A stretch of 64,000 nt of DNA, from NCBI GenBank assembly GCA_001314865.1, contig LJZR01000013.1, forward strand, positions 87,174-151,173, read 5' to 3'. Numbering within the stretch: position 1 is the first letter of the stretch; each line of letters begins with the position of its first letter. The translations under genes were made by a program, and so were the position numbers. The notes beneath the pieces were generated by a model. That model made no database searches. It had not been told where the DNA came from and was given only the letters and a program-made list of their open reading frames with translations. Source of the DNA: Phormidesmis priestleyi Ana. GTDB lineage: Bacteria; Cyanobacteriota; Cyanobacteriia; Phormidesmidales; Phormidesmidaceae. Positions 54,752-63,381 of this stretch are shown here, piece by piece.

Positions 54752-56530
54752 CTAGCTTCCCACCGTCCAAGGCAAGCGCACCACCATTTGATTGCGGCCT
54801 CGGCGCTTCGCTTCGTACAACCCTAGGTCAGCGGTATCTACCAATGTACTCATGGAGATGTCGGGTTGGGGAATAATCGTGGTCACGCCTAAGCTGATGG
54901 TGACAAATGGCGACACCTGTGAAGATTTGTGCTCCATTTGTAGGGCGCGGACATTTTCAGCGGCATCCTTAGCGACCTGTTGGGCGCCTTCTGAAGAGGT
55001 ATTGGGCAGTAAAATTACAAATTCTTCACCGCCGTAGCGGGCGGCCAAATCGTCGGGTCGGCGTACGGCGTTGCCAATAGCATGTGAGACCTGACGGAGA
55101 CACTCATCACCTTGAGGATGGCCGTAGGTGTCGTTGTAACACTTGAAGTAGTCAACGTCGCAAATTATCAATGAAAGAGGAGTGTGCGATCGCAGTGATC
55201 GCTGCCATTCTTGCGCTAAATGCTCTTGAAATGTTCGGCGGTTAGCAAGCTGTGTGAGTTCATCGACCTGTGAAAGGGTTTGCAGCCGATTGATCTTTTG
55301 CAAGCGTGTAATGACAGGCGCAGCCCACAGTGCCAAACTCACCGGCACAACCGGTAGCCATAAGCCTAAGAACATCAGCACCATATGACTGACGCCAATT
55401 ATTCCGATTAAAGCCCCACTGAGCAGCTTGACTCGATGAAAATCATTGCGACCCAGCCGATAAAGCACAATGCCAACGGTCGCCGCGCTAGCAATTAATA
55501 TGATTTCGACAAACTCTGACCAGGTTTGAATGAGCGATCTTTGGCCAAACGCTGCGCTGATTATTTGACTCGTTAGACTCGCGTGAATTTCAATGCCATG
55601 GCTAGGCAGTAGGCCAATCACACCCGGTCGATTGCTGTAAGGGGTGAAAAAAACATCCGCATTGCCCGACTGCATACTGCCAATCATCACGATTTTGTCG
55701 CGTAGTGCGCCAGAGGGCAGTGAATTCGTTAAAACATCTTGCGCACTAAACGTTTCAAACGACAGGTTGGCACGCCAATTCATAATCAGCTGATAGCCGC
55801 CTGCATCAGCGCGGTGATAGCCACCCGCATTGTTTTCGAAAGGAGGGAGCTTGGCTTGCCCCAACTCTAACGTCTCAGCCTCAGGATTGGGTTCAATGTC
55901 GTGACTTCTTAAATACTCTAGCGCCACTCTAAAGGAAAGACTCTCAAGAATGCGATCGCCCGCTGCACTCGGAAACAAAAAACCCCGGCGTATGCGGCCA
56001 TCAATATCAACAATCAAATCGCTTGCAGCCACCTGATTTTTTTTCTCCAGCACCGAGTTACCAGCGACTGCCTCAAGCGCTGGATCATCTACCACCTTGG
56101 CAATGCCAATGAGATTAGGTGTCTCGTCAAAAATTTTTTGAAGTCTTTCGTAGCCTTCATCACGAGGGACATTACGAAAAAAATCCATTCCTATGACAGT
56201 AGGCCTTTGCAATTTGACCGCTTCAATCAAATCAGCCATCATGGTATCTGAGACATCCGCCTGTCCATAGCGCATAATATCTGTCTCAGTAATGCCGATA
56301 ATCACGACGCGCTCATCTGGCAGCTCAGCGAGCCGATGATTCATCATCCAGTCAAAAGCATGCAGCTCCCATACCTGAAAAGCACCCAGCCCTCGGAGCA
56401 TAACCATTCCGCCAGTCGCGATAATTCCTAGCAGTGGTGCCACATATTTTTGATCGATCAATTGCCGCCGCCAGCGTTTAATGAAATAGGTCCATTCCCC
56501 AGCAGGCGACTTATGAGGCTGGTCTACCAC
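54752..56530 (-). CDS. CHASE2-GGDEF diguanylate cyclase
   Basis: 592 residues. An N-terminal TM helix (about 33-50) and an extracytoplasmic CHASE2 sensor domain (about 51-330: ELPDERVVIIGITETDIMRYGQ cut here, PTVIGMDFFRNVP, PGVIGLLPSHGIEIHASLTSQI) are followed by three TM helices (about 335-410) and a GGDEF domain. The active-site loop is RYGGEEF (GGEEF at 500-504) and an inhibitory I-site RPDD lies at 491-494, so cyclic-di-GMP synthesis with product inhibition is expected. GTG start. The DUF928 gene is immediately upstream on the same strand, a common cyanobacterial pairing. The CHASE2 ligand is unknown. Confidence 0.93.
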   Translation of the reverse strand: MVDQPHKSPAGEWTYFIKRWRRQLIDQKYVAPLLGIIATGGMVMLRGLGAFQVWELHAFDWMMNHRLAELPDERVVIIGITETDIMRYGQADVSDTMMADLIEAVKLQRPTVIGMDFFRNVPRDEGYERLQKIFDETPNLIGIAKVVDDPALEAVAGNSVLEKKNQVAASDLIVDIDGRIRRGFLFPSAAGDRILESLSFRVALEYLRSHDIEPNPEAETLELGQAKLPPFENNAGGYHRADAGGYQLIMNWRANLSFETFSAQDVLTNSLPSGALRDKIVMIGSMQSGNADVFFTPYSNRPGVIGLLPSHGIEIHASLTSQIISAAFGQRSLIQTWSEFVEIILIASAATVGIVLYRLGRNDFHRVKLLSGALIGIIGVSHMVLMFLGLWLPVVPVSLALWAAPVITRLQKINRLQTLSQVDELTQLANRRTFQEHLAQEWQRSLRSHTPLSLIICDVDYFKCYNDTYGHPQGDECLRQVSHAIGNAVRRPDDLAARYGGEEFVILLPNTSSEGAQQVAKDAAENVRALQMEHKSSQVSPFVTISLGVTTIIPQPDISMSTLVDTADLGLYEAKRRGRNQMVVRLPWTVGS

Positions 56531-56755
56531 GTAAAATTTATCCCTCTACTGGCCCCCGTAGCTTCCGTGACTCAGCTACAAAAGAGGTAAGTCCTCCCTT
56601 TAGTAAACCCACTCCATTCATCAGCTCAACTCACCTAATGGTTACCCGGCATTCCACTAAAAATCCCTCACCTGCCAATAATCGGAGATGAGGGATACTA
56701 AGAGGCAATGTCTTCAGATGAGTTCAAAAAGCACCTGAAAAGCGCCCGAAAAGCA

Positions 56756-57499
56756 CTAAGACGCGTCTGCGGTTGCCAAATAAAGCTCCAAAGGCACATC
56801 AGTGTTCGCTTGATCCAACAGATTACGGATCTCTAGCAGCGTACTCATTTGGGCCTCGGCGCGATAGGAGCTAATCAATGTATTAAGCGCATCGTACCAA
56901 ATTCCTCTTTCAGCATAGGCATCGGCCTGTTCTACAGGGGGCATTGTATTGACGTCTGCCAACCCGCTTTCGGGTATCCGTTCTACAAAGCTTCGCGCAT
57001 GTACCTTCTCATCTGTACCTTCACAGTTCAAAAAGACGGTCCAGCGATAGCGCACGCCGGTTTCTAAAGCCGCCGACTCAGGTAGGGGCATTTCCACTAA
57101 ACCCTCTTGGGCGCTGAGCTGCTGACGATAAACTGGCGTCGCTTTAGTAGGGTGAGAGAGCACAAATTCCATGTCTGCTGGCTGTTCGCTCTCTAAATAC
57201 CAGGAAAGGGTCGGTTGAGACTGGGTGGTGAGTCCTTCAGCGTCATCGGGTACTAGTAATGTAATCCTCGGATCAGACAGTTGAGAATCAATTCCACAGC
57301 CTGAAGCTGAAGATCCTCGGCGACCGCCCGATAGCGTGCTGGAGGCGCTGCCGCGATCAGGATTGGGTGTCCAGCGAACCTGCGCCTGGGCTGTAGACCC
57401 AATTTGTACACCTGCTGACTGATGAAGCGTTGCCGGTATGTACGTGCTTGACCAGGCTACAAGTGATACGAATGCGCCCAGAAGATAATGCTGACTCAT
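56756..57499 (-). CDS. DUF928 secreted protein
   Basis: 247 aa from ATG 57499 (GTG 57577 in frame adds 26). Signal peptide MSQHYLLGAFVSLVAWSS to about AQAQ. The DUF928 landmarks are present: GGRRGSSASGCG, ITLLVPDDAEGLTTQSQPTLSWYLES cut here, LNCEGTDEKVHARSFVERI, and a helical C-terminus (YAERGIWYDALNTLISSYRA). DUF928 genes recur beside CHASE2 genes in cyanobacteria; the function is unknown and could be ligand presentation in the periplasm. Confidence 0.87.
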   Translation of the reverse strand: MSQHYLLGAFVSLVAWSSTYIPATLHQSAGVQIGSTAQAQVRWTPNPDRGSASSTLSGGRRGSSASGCGIDSQLSDPRITLLVPDDAEGLTTQSQPTLSWYLESEQPADMEFVLSHPTKATPVYRQQLSAQEGLVEMPLPESAALETGVRYRWTVFLNCEGTDEKVHARSFVERIPESGLADVNTMPPVEQADAYAERGIWYDALNTLISSYRAEAQMSTLLEIRNLLDQANTDVPLELYLATADAS

Positions 57500-57934
57500 T
57501 GTGAAGGTCCTATGGTTGTGATGAATGACTAGCCACCTTGAAAGGCTATTTTTCTCCGGTATAAATTTATACTTCACATGGATTTGGAATCCGTGCTGTT
57601 TTGAAATAAATCTTCTGTGAGGACAAGCAATTAATAGGTAAAAGTTCTATTAAGCAGATCGGTGCGGTGTTAGATTCCAATTGCCGCTGTCAAGGTTGCG
57701 ATAAGGCCCTGATCATCATACGGCGGCCTTATGTCTACGTATCTACAACATGTATGTCTACAACGGCGAAGATGAGCCGTCCCTTTAGTGCTGAGCTGTT
57801 TAGACAACGCTACCGATAGCTGCTATTTCAGTGAAACATCTGCTGCAATAGTTTGAGCTGCGTATTTTTGCCTATTGCCAGGAGATTGTGGTCAACCCTG
57901 ATAGGGATAATAGGGCTGACCATAAATGGAACAA
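57500..57934. other. Intergenic between cupin and DUF928 genes
   Basis: 435 bp. It holds an 8-bp stem ATAAGGCC/GGCCTTAT (57701-57708, 57725-57732) after the cupin gene, an ACATGTATGTCTACAACG near-duplication around 57735-57770, and a 24-28-bp direct repeat with TAGGGC(T/C)GACCAT at the cupin stop. No ORF accepted. Confidence 0.45.
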
Positions 57935-58393
57935 CTAATAGGGCCGACCATCAGTGTGTTCAAACCGGCGGTGACCGTTGGCTGTTGGCATGCAGACCAA
58001 ATCATGGTCAGGATATTGGACGCGATCGGGTGTTGATCTATCGCCTACTTCTAAATATGTTGCAGGTGCGGTAGAACGATTGATCAAGTGATGGCCATTG
58101 GCTTTACCAGCCGCGAAGCCTGCCATATCACCAACGCTTAAGGTGTGCTCACCGTCATCGGTAATGAGCGTTAGCTCACCTTGGGTGACATAAATAAACT
58201 CGTCCTGCTGGGAATGCCAGTGTCGAAGGGCAGACTGACTCCCTGGCGCAAGTGTAGTCAAGTTAACGCCAAAATTGTTGAGCTGAGCGGCGTTGCCCAC
58301 TCGTTGACGCGATCGCCCATAAACAACTTCCCTAAACTCATCCGGATAAGTACTCCCTGTCTCCACAGGGACAGATGCTAGATCAATTTTCAC
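57935..58393 (-). CDS. Cupin-domain protein
   Basis: 152 aa from GTG 58393, which has GGAG 8 nt upstream; the frame is open to 58414 but that part carries the RBS itself. Cupin motif 1 is RHWHSQQDEFIYVTQGELTL (metal ligands His, His, Glu), motif 2 GDMAGFAAGKANGHHLINRS (His). It is a RmlC-like single-cupin protein of unknown reaction, probably metal-dependent. It lies 62 bp after the GST gene and the two likely form an operon. Confidence 0.88.
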   Translation of the reverse strand: MKIDLASVPVETGSTYPDEFREVVYGRSRQRVGNAAQLNNFGVNLTTLAPGSQSALRHWHSQQDEFIYVTQGELTLITDDGEHTLSVGDMAGFAAGKANGHHLINRSTAPATYLEVGDRSTPDRVQYPDHDLVCMPTANGHRRFEHTDGRPY

Positions 58394-58455
58394 CGTCTTT
58401 GCTCCTAAACCCAATTACTTAAACTAAACGACTTGGAATAAAGCCCTCAGAAAAA

Positions 58456-59199
58456 TTACTTAGCAGGCTGCCAGTTTTCTTCCAAAGGAGCTTGTCTAAA
58501 CGCGGAGAGCGCTTCTGCTCGGCGAGAGAGCGCAGCTAGAGCTGGATAACGACCAGCCGCTATGACATCAGGCATCGCGAACAGCGTAAACTGCCATGCC
58601 ACACATGCGGTAATGTCCGCCTGCGTTAGCTTGCTTCCTACGAGCCAATCAGATGTCTCAGCAGCAGAGGCCTCTAGTGCGTCATAAGCGGCCGTTAGCT
58701 GAGTTAAAACGCGGTCTTTCCAAGGCTGATGCTGCTTATCAACAGGTCTTAGGTCTTTCTCATAAATGAGCTGCACGGTTTTATCACAAGCATGGAGTCC
58801 CAGCCCAATCAAACGCAATGCGCTGGCATAATCACTGATCGTTTGCGGCATCAGGGGCTGAGTCTTCGACATGGAATTGCTTCCAGGACTATCTAGCAGA
58901 TTATCTACAGGACTATCTAGCAGATTATCTAAAGGATTGTCCTGAGTACTGTCTGCAGGATTGTCCTCAGGACTTTCTGCTAACTTGTCTATGTAGCTCA
59001 GAATAAGCGTCGAATCCATGAGCACTTCGCCGGTATCACAAACCAGCGTCGGTGCTTTTATGAGTGGATTAATTTCGCTAAACTCGCCCATATTACGAAA
59101 TACAGAGAGTGGCAAATGTTCAAAAGCAAGATTCAGGGAGTGTAAGGAGATGGCCACTCGTCGAACATAAGGAGAATCAAGCATTCCAACTAGCTGCAT
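58456..59199 (-). CDS. Glutathione S-transferase with repeat-derived insert
   Basis: 247 residues. N-terminal thioredoxin-like domain (QLVGMLDSPYVRRVAISLHS; NPLIKAPTLV; DSTLILSYID) with Ser9 as candidate catalytic residue, and an all-helical C-terminal domain (LVGSKLTQADITACVAWQFT). Between them residues 74-110 are a low-complexity insert (ESPEDNPADSTQDNPLDN, then LLDSPVDN twice) encoded by short DNA repeats including two copies of GGATTGTCCTNAG. The insert falls at the domain linker, so the fold can probably tolerate it. Substrate unknown. Confidence 0.87.
   Translation of the reverse strand: MQLVGMLDSPYVRRVAISLHSLNLAFEHLPLSVFRNMGEFSEINPLIKAPTLVCDTGEVLMDSTLILSYIDKLAESPEDNPADSTQDNPLDNLLDSPVDNLLDSPGSNSMSKTQPLMPQTISDYASALRLIGLGLHACDKTVQLIYEKDLRPVDKQHQPWKDRVLTQLTAAYDALEASAAETSDWLVGSKLTQADITACVAWQFTLFAMPDVIAAGRYPALAALSRRAEALSAFRQAPLEENWQPAK
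58878..58973. repeat. Repeat block inside the GST gene
   Basis: Two ~24-bp direct copies (AGGACTATCTAGCAGATTAT type) are followed by GGATTGTCCTGAG (58934-58946) and GGATTGTCCTCAGGAC (58958-58973). The second element is also found at 62078, 62126 and 63185 outside genes. Confidence 0.8.
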
Positions 59200-59402
59200 A
59201 GTCTTACTGGGCTGTGTGATTGACCTTTATAGCCAAGCATATAGATAGCTAGCTTCTCTATTTATTTAGATAAATGAGCACGATTAAATAAATGAGCGCA
59301 ATTCAATTAAATAAGAGCAATTACATAAGAGCAGTGAAAAATAAAAGTAGCGAAATTGCTTCATCCTTCTAAAACTAAGCAGAAGACCCGCTAGGTAAAA
59401 GA

Positions 59403-59921
59403 CTATGTAGGAAGCGCTTGAAAGATTCTTTCGACAATAGCTTTAGTTTTCTCATCTATCGATCTCCAGTCAACCTCACCCGCTTCGTCAAACAGGCTCA
59501 AGTCTGCTTCCATAACGCTCGCCTCTGGGCTATCTCCCTCAGTACGACTGTCTAAAGTACGACTGTCTAAGGCGCAAATTTGATAGCACAGTGCCCAAAT
59601 ATCTACGGTTTCATCGGTTTTACCGGCTTTGGTGAGTCTGAGTGTATATATGGGTACCGGTTGAGGCAGCGCAGATATTAAGATTGATACTTGATCGTGC
59701 TCCTCTGGCCCTACTCCATGTAGCCTCTTTTGCAAGTCGGTGTATTCTTGTTTTTGCAAGTCTGGTGTCCCTTCAGGCCAAATTAAATCTTCTTCATACT
59801 TACCCTGCCAGTCGGTTTTATCCAGCTGTTTGCGAATGTTATCAACGACTCGAATTAATGCAGGCTGCATGAGCTGATCTATTTGAGCCCTGGCTAAGGG
59901 TGTGGCAAATTGAGGTTTCAT
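59403..59921 (-). CDS. Conserved cyanobacterial hypothetical protein
   Basis: 172 aa from ATG 59921 (TTG 59927 is better placed relative to GGAG and also possible). Sequence MKPQFATPLARAQIDQLMQP and VVDNIRKQLDKTDWQGKYEE, ending DEAGEVDWRSIDEKTKAIVER, resembles a family I remember in other cyanobacteria. It is soluble and acidic with no known domain. Micro-duplication LDSRTLDSRTEG interrupts it near residue 120. Last gene of chlI-ruvC-this operon, 24 bp after ruvC. Confidence 0.75.
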   Translation of the reverse strand: MKPQFATPLARAQIDQLMQPALIRVVDNIRKQLDKTDWQGKYEEDLIWPEGTPDLQKQEYTDLQKRLHGVGPEEHDQVSILISALPQPVPIYTLRLTKAGKTDETVDIWALCYQICALDSRTLDSRTEGDSPEASVMEADLSLFDEAGEVDWRSIDEKTKAIVERIFQALPT

Positions 59922-59945
59922 AATCAACCACTTAGCTCCCTAAAT

Positions 59946-60443
59946 TTATTCCATCCTAAACCAAGCCGTGAGCGCAACTGCTAGCCCGTCTGCTGCATCG
60001 TCAGGCTTGGGAACTCTCTCTAGCTTTAGCTCCCGAGTAATAGCATCTTGCACATCGGCCTTGTCGGCATTGCCATGACCTGTTACCGATTGCTTAATTT
60101 GCGCAGGTGTAAACTCCACAAAAGGAAGATTGCGCTGAGCTAGCACCAGCATTACAACGCCTCGGGCTTGAGCTACCAAAATGATGCTGCCCATTTTGTA
60201 AGAAAACAGTTTTTCAATCGAAACCAGATCCGGCTTGTACTCGTCAATCACGCTGTGTAAATCGTCATAGATAGTACAGAGCCGTTTGCCAGTATCGGTG
60301 CGAGCAGCCGTTTTTACGACGCCGTAGTCTACTGTGGTCAGGTTGGGTGAGAGCGATCGCATTTCAGCTGGATCATATTCAATCACGCCAAAGCCTAGAA
60401 TAGCGAGCCCTGGGTCGAGTCCCAAAATACGTTTGGTTGCCAT
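59946..60443 (-). CDS. ruvC: Holliday junction resolvase RuvC
   Basis: Cuts four-way junctions in recombination. 165 residues; RNase H-like fold with ILGLDPGLAILGFGVIEYD (first catalytic Asp), VSIEKLFSYKM (Glu), TPAQIKQSVTGHGNADKADV and DDAADGLAVALTAW (C-terminal Asp residues). Starts 23 bp after chlI. Confidence 0.95.
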   Translation of the reverse strand: MATKRILGLDPGLAILGFGVIEYDPAEMRSLSPNLTTVDYGVVKTAARTDTGKRLCTIYDDLHSVIDEYKPDLVSIEKLFSYKMGSIILVAQARGVVMLVLAQRNLPFVEFTPAQIKQSVTGHGNADKADVQDAITRELKLERVPKPDDAADGLAVALTAWFRME

Positions 60444-60466
60444 TCTAAGCGTTCTCTATCATTGGA

Positions 60467-61549
60467 TTACCGTACACCTGCTGGCTGTCGCCCATTAGCA
60501 GCAAGACTCGGCTCAGCGACACCAAAGGCTTTACTAAAGGTTTTTTCGACCTTAAAACCAGAATCAATAGATTCAAGCGGATCTTTGCGCAGCCGATGGC
60601 GTAAGCACAGCGCAATTACTTTTTGAACATCTTCAACTGTGACTTCAGTGCGTCCTTCATAGGCAGCCAAGGCCTTAGCTGCACGGTTGGTTACAATGTC
60701 ACCTCGCAATCCATCAACATCTAGCTCCGAGCACACTTCAGAGATCTTGACCTGAAACTCACGATCTAAAGAAACAGTACTTAGCCTGTTTTGCGCTTCA
60801 ACAATCCTGTTCTGTAGCGCCTCTTGCTCAGTCTTACACTTGACAATAAAGTCATCTGGATTTTGATCGAACTCGGTGCGTTGTTCTACGATTTGGACAC
60901 GCATTTCAGGGTCGCGAACGGTACGGATTTCAGCATGCATCCCAAAACGATCTAGCAGCTGAGGACGAAGTTCGCCTTCCTCTGGGTTGCCGGAACCGAT
61001 GAGAACAAACTGGGCGGGATGACGAATAGAAATGCCCTCACGTTCTACAGTGTTCCAGCCAGAGGCCGCAGAATCTAGCAGGACATCGACTAGATGGTCG
61101 TCTAATAGGTTGACTTCGTCTACATAGAGCAGGCCGCGATTGGCTTTTGCTAGGAGGCCAGGCTCAAAGGCTTTGACCCCTTCTGCAAGCGCTTTTTCAA
61201 TGTCAATGGTGCCACAAACTCGGTCTTCGGTTGCGCCCAGTGGTAGATCTACCATTGGGACCTTTTTCAAAGTGACCGGAATTTCTCGGTCTTCTCGCTC
61301 TGCGATAACGTCGGGATTACTCGGCTCACGGTTGAAAGGGTCGTCAGCAGTAACTTCAATCTCGGGCAGTAGGTCGGCCAGGGCACGGATTGTAGTAGAT
61401 TTTCCTGTGCCGCGATCGCCCATAATCATCACGCCACCAATTTTAGGGTCAATGACGTTGAGAATCAGTGCTAGTTTCATGTCCTCTTGCCCAATCACCG
61501 CAGTGAAGGGAAAAACGGCGCGACGTGCTAGGGGCTTTGCGATACTCAC
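60467..61549 (-). CDS. chlI: Magnesium chelatase ATPase subunit I
   Basis: AAA+ motor of Mg-protoporphyrin IX chelatase (with ChlD and ChlH), the entry to chlorophyll synthesis. 360 residues; [19 protein letters not shown], Walker [11 protein letters not shown] (44-53), [21 protein letters not shown] (Walker B), [23 protein letters not shown] (sensor 1/Arg finger). GTG start at 61549. First gene of an operon with ruvC and a hypothetical gene. Confidence 0.97.
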   Translation of the reverse strand: MSIAKPLARRAVFPFTAVIGQEDMKLALILNVIDPKIGGVMIMGDRGTGKSTTIRALADLLPEIEVTADDPFNREPSNPDVIAEREDREIPVTLKKVPMVDLPLGATEDRVCGTIDIEKALAEGVKAFEPGLLAKANRGLLYVDEVNLLDDHLVDVLLDSAASGWNTVEREGISIRHPAQFVLIGSGNPEEGELRPQLLDRFGMHAEIRTVRDPEMRVQIVEQRTEFDQNPDDFIVKCKTEQEALQNRIVEAQNRLSTVSLDREFQVKISEVCSELDVDGLRGDIVTNRAAKALAAYEGRTEVTVEDVQKVIALCLRHRLRKDPLESIDSGFKVEKTFSKAFGVAEPSLAANGRQPAGVR

Positions 61550-61745
61550 AGGCTTACTAATGTATAGATCTTAAGTGCTTAACCATTGTGCCATAGCTAT
61601 TACTACAGCTACCTGCAAAGAACCCTAAGAGTATTTTTTCTACTAACTAATCTTTCTTTGGCTGGTCCATCGTTACCCTTTAAAACAAGACAAGCGCTGA
61701 CTACTGTCAACGCTCAAAGGTCTTGATATGCAAATGTTTTGCCAA

Positions 61746-61819
61746 TCGGAGCGGCGGGATTTGAACCCACGACCCCTACTACCCCAAAGTAGTGCGCTAC
61801 CAAGCTGCGCTACGCCCCG
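61746..61819 (-). tRNA. tRNA-Pro (UGG)
   Basis: Minus strand, acceptor CGGGGCG/CGCTCCG, anticodon stem ACTAC/GTAGT with loop TTTGGGG (anticodon TGG), T-arm GTGGG-TTCAAAT-CCCGC, discriminator A, CCA not encoded. Confidence 0.94.
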
Positions 61820-62077
61820 AAGCGTTTAATTTGCCTATCAAGAATAGCATAACCTTGCATGTACTTATAGGCGAAGAGACAAGGACAAGTCGGCGAAAAG
61901 GCAGGCAGCCCTCACCAAACATAACAGGCACAATATCAAAAATGACTTAAAAAATGACTTAAATTGTCCTGAGACTTGTCCTCTTAGCGAGCGGTCACTT
62001 TGACCCTTCCACTACGCCTACTTTAGGGAGTTTCGTAGAACAGATAACTGCTCAAAGCCTCTAACTTCAATGATCTA

Positions 62078-62142
62078 GGATTGTCCTTAGGATAATCCTG
62101 AGGAATGTTATTAGGACGTGTTGACGGATTGTCCTTAGGACA
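62078..62142. repeat. Two palindromic repeat copies (GGATTGTCCTTAGGAY)
   Basis: GGATTGTCCTTAGGAT at 62078-62093 and GGATTGTCCTTAGGAC at 62126-62141, 48 bp apart. The second contains the 13-bp palindrome TGTCCTTAGGACA (62130-62142). A further TCCTGAGGA core lies between them (62096-62104). Confidence 0.8.
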
Positions 62143-62298
62143 TGCTATGATTTTATCAGTACAAAAGACTTGAGGGTTTAGGGGGAACGGCTTCCACTGG
62201 TAGGTAAAGCCCCCGCTGGCGTACAAATGCCAGAATGACTAAAAGTCCACTGCATTGTCCTGTATAAAGGTTCTTGAAATAGTCCCTTAAAGGACAAA

Positions 62299-62463
62299 GT
62301 GGTGCCAGTGCCAACCTCAGCATCACTACCGACGACATCACCAACACCACTACTGCCGACACGACCTCAACTGACTACAAAACCAGTCAAAAACGAATAT
62401 CAGTCTGACTGCAATCAGCTGATATCTCTTGCTAAGGTCAGCTACATACTGTTTACATACTAA
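62299..62463 (+). CDS. Possible 54-aa ORF before an orphan terminator
   Basis: GTG 62299 to TAA 62463, preceded by AAAGGA. The product is Pro/Thr-rich (VVPVPTSASLPTTSPT...) with a short hydrophobic end (SLAKVSYILFTY). The only support is position: the stop is followed within 10 nt by a plus-strand terminator and no other plus-strand gene is nearby. Very uncertain. Confidence 0.15.
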   Translation: MVPVPTSASLPTTSPTPLLPTRPQLTTKPVKNEYQSDCNQLISLAKVSYILFTY

Positions 62464-62468
62464 CGGAT

Positions 62469-62506
62469 TTAAGAGCCGGCAGAATTTCTGTCAGCTCTTT
62501 TTCTTA
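62469..62506 (+). terminator. Orphan plus-strand terminator
   Basis: AAGAGCCGGCAGA pairs with TCTGTCAGCTCTT (one C-A mismatch, one G-U) and is followed by TTTTTCTT. The neighbouring genes are on the minus strand, so it points to an unannotated plus-strand transcript ending here. Confidence 0.65.
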
Positions 62507-62570
62507 TGTCATTCTTTTTTCTGTCCGTTTTCCTTTTCCTGAGCTCAATCTCAATGTCAATTTCTTGATG

Positions 62571-63134
62571 TCAATCCTTAGAGACTAGCCAAGCGACTTC
62601 ACCACCTGATCGACGGCCTACCGAACGAAAAACAAACCCGGCTTCGCGAAAGGTTTGACCATACGCACCGTTCTGAGGAACAGATTGCTTAAGTAAATAT
62701 TCTATTTCTGAGCTTTTGAGCTCCCACTTGCCTTGCACGGCCTCTTCTAAGAACCGGTAATAGGCTAGCGGATTAACCTGCTCAGCCGGTGGATTAAGGT
62801 TAGCTACAATTTCGGCTGTAATTCCCTTGATGAGGTTAACCATATCGCTCGAAATGGTAGCTAGTCCTGAGGATTTTTCGGGAGGGTCTTCTTGAACGGC
62901 AGGTGCATTTATCCCGTACATCTCGACGAACTCTGGCGTAGATCCTCCCCCCTTGATAAACCGATGGAGTTCATCTAACATTTCAACATCTGCGGCGTTC
63001 ACATACGAACGCGCGCCAATGCGTACAGGCTTGATGTTGAGCGCTTCCATCCGCTTGTAAAAGGCACTTCTAGCCAGGTCATCATATCGAGCTGGCAGCT
63101 GGTTTACAGGATATCGATCAATTTCACCGCTCAT
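62571..63134 (-). CDS. HTH-domain putative DNA-binding protein
   Basis: 187 residues. The N-terminal ~60 residues (YPVNQLPARYDDLARSAFYK, then MEALNIKPVRIGARSYVNAADVEMLDELHRFI cut here) look like a MerR/excisionase-type winged helix: a short HTH, an Arg-rich wing and YVNAADVEML. The middle is Pro-rich; the C-terminal ~60 residues (FLEEAVQGKWELKSSEIEYLL...VGRRSGGEVAWLVSK) form a second small domain. I believe related proteins occur in other cyanobacteria, but no function is known. Two palindromes lie 18-70 bp upstream, suggesting autoregulation. Confidence 0.65.
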   Translation of the reverse strand: MSGEIDRYPVNQLPARYDDLARSAFYKRMEALNIKPVRIGARSYVNAADVEMLDELHRFIKGGGSTPEFVEMYGINAPAVQEDPPEKSSGLATISSDMVNLIKGITAEIVANLNPPAEQVNPLAYYRFLEEAVQGKWELKSSEIEYLLKQSVPQNGAYGQTFREAGFVFRSVGRRSGGEVAWLVSKD

Positions 63135-63149
63135 GATAATCCTCTAGAC

Positions 63150-63201
63150 TGTCCTCAGGAAGCTGTATATATATACTATCCCCTGGATTGTCCTATGGAC
63201 A
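63150..63201. promoter_or_regulatory. Twin palindromes flanking a TATATATATA tract upstream of the HTH gene
   Basis: TGTCCTCAGGAAG (63150-63162) with core TCCTCAGGA, and the perfect TGTCCTATGGACA (63189-63201), have centres 39 bp apart on either side of GTATATATATACTAT (63165-63179). The arrangement fits two operator half-sites around the promoter of the minus-strand HTH gene. They also match the wider repeat family, so a mobile-repeat origin is possible. Confidence 0.55.
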
Positions 63202-63381
63202 GCATTTTCTATATAAATTAGTCCATCTGTTCTATTTTAGACAGTTTGCATAGTATCTTAGACGCTTTGATGCTTTGTAGTGAATAGCTGTTATGTTTCC
63301 AGTTAAAACAGCTCAAACTCAGTTAAACCAGTACCTTGGCTTTTACAGGCACATTACAGCAAGGTGGAATATCAAGGCGAA

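Larger units (their letters stand above)
61820..62570. other. 751-bp intergenic region with palindromic repeats
   Basis: Between tRNA-Pro and the HTH gene. It holds copies of the GGATTGTCCTNAGGAC element at 62078-62093 and 62126-62141, related cores at 61963-61973 and 62282-62295 (GTCC-CTTAAA-GGAC), an ACTTAAAAAATGACTTAAA duplication near 61945, and an orphan plus-strand terminator. The minus-strand frames at 62023-62226 and 62156-62362 are made of the repeats and I reject them. Confidence 0.55.

Noticed and set aside
62023..62226. 67-codon minus frame with DNP-rich sequence
   Set aside because: The DNP/KDNP motifs are just translations of the GGATTGTCCTNAGGAC repeats.
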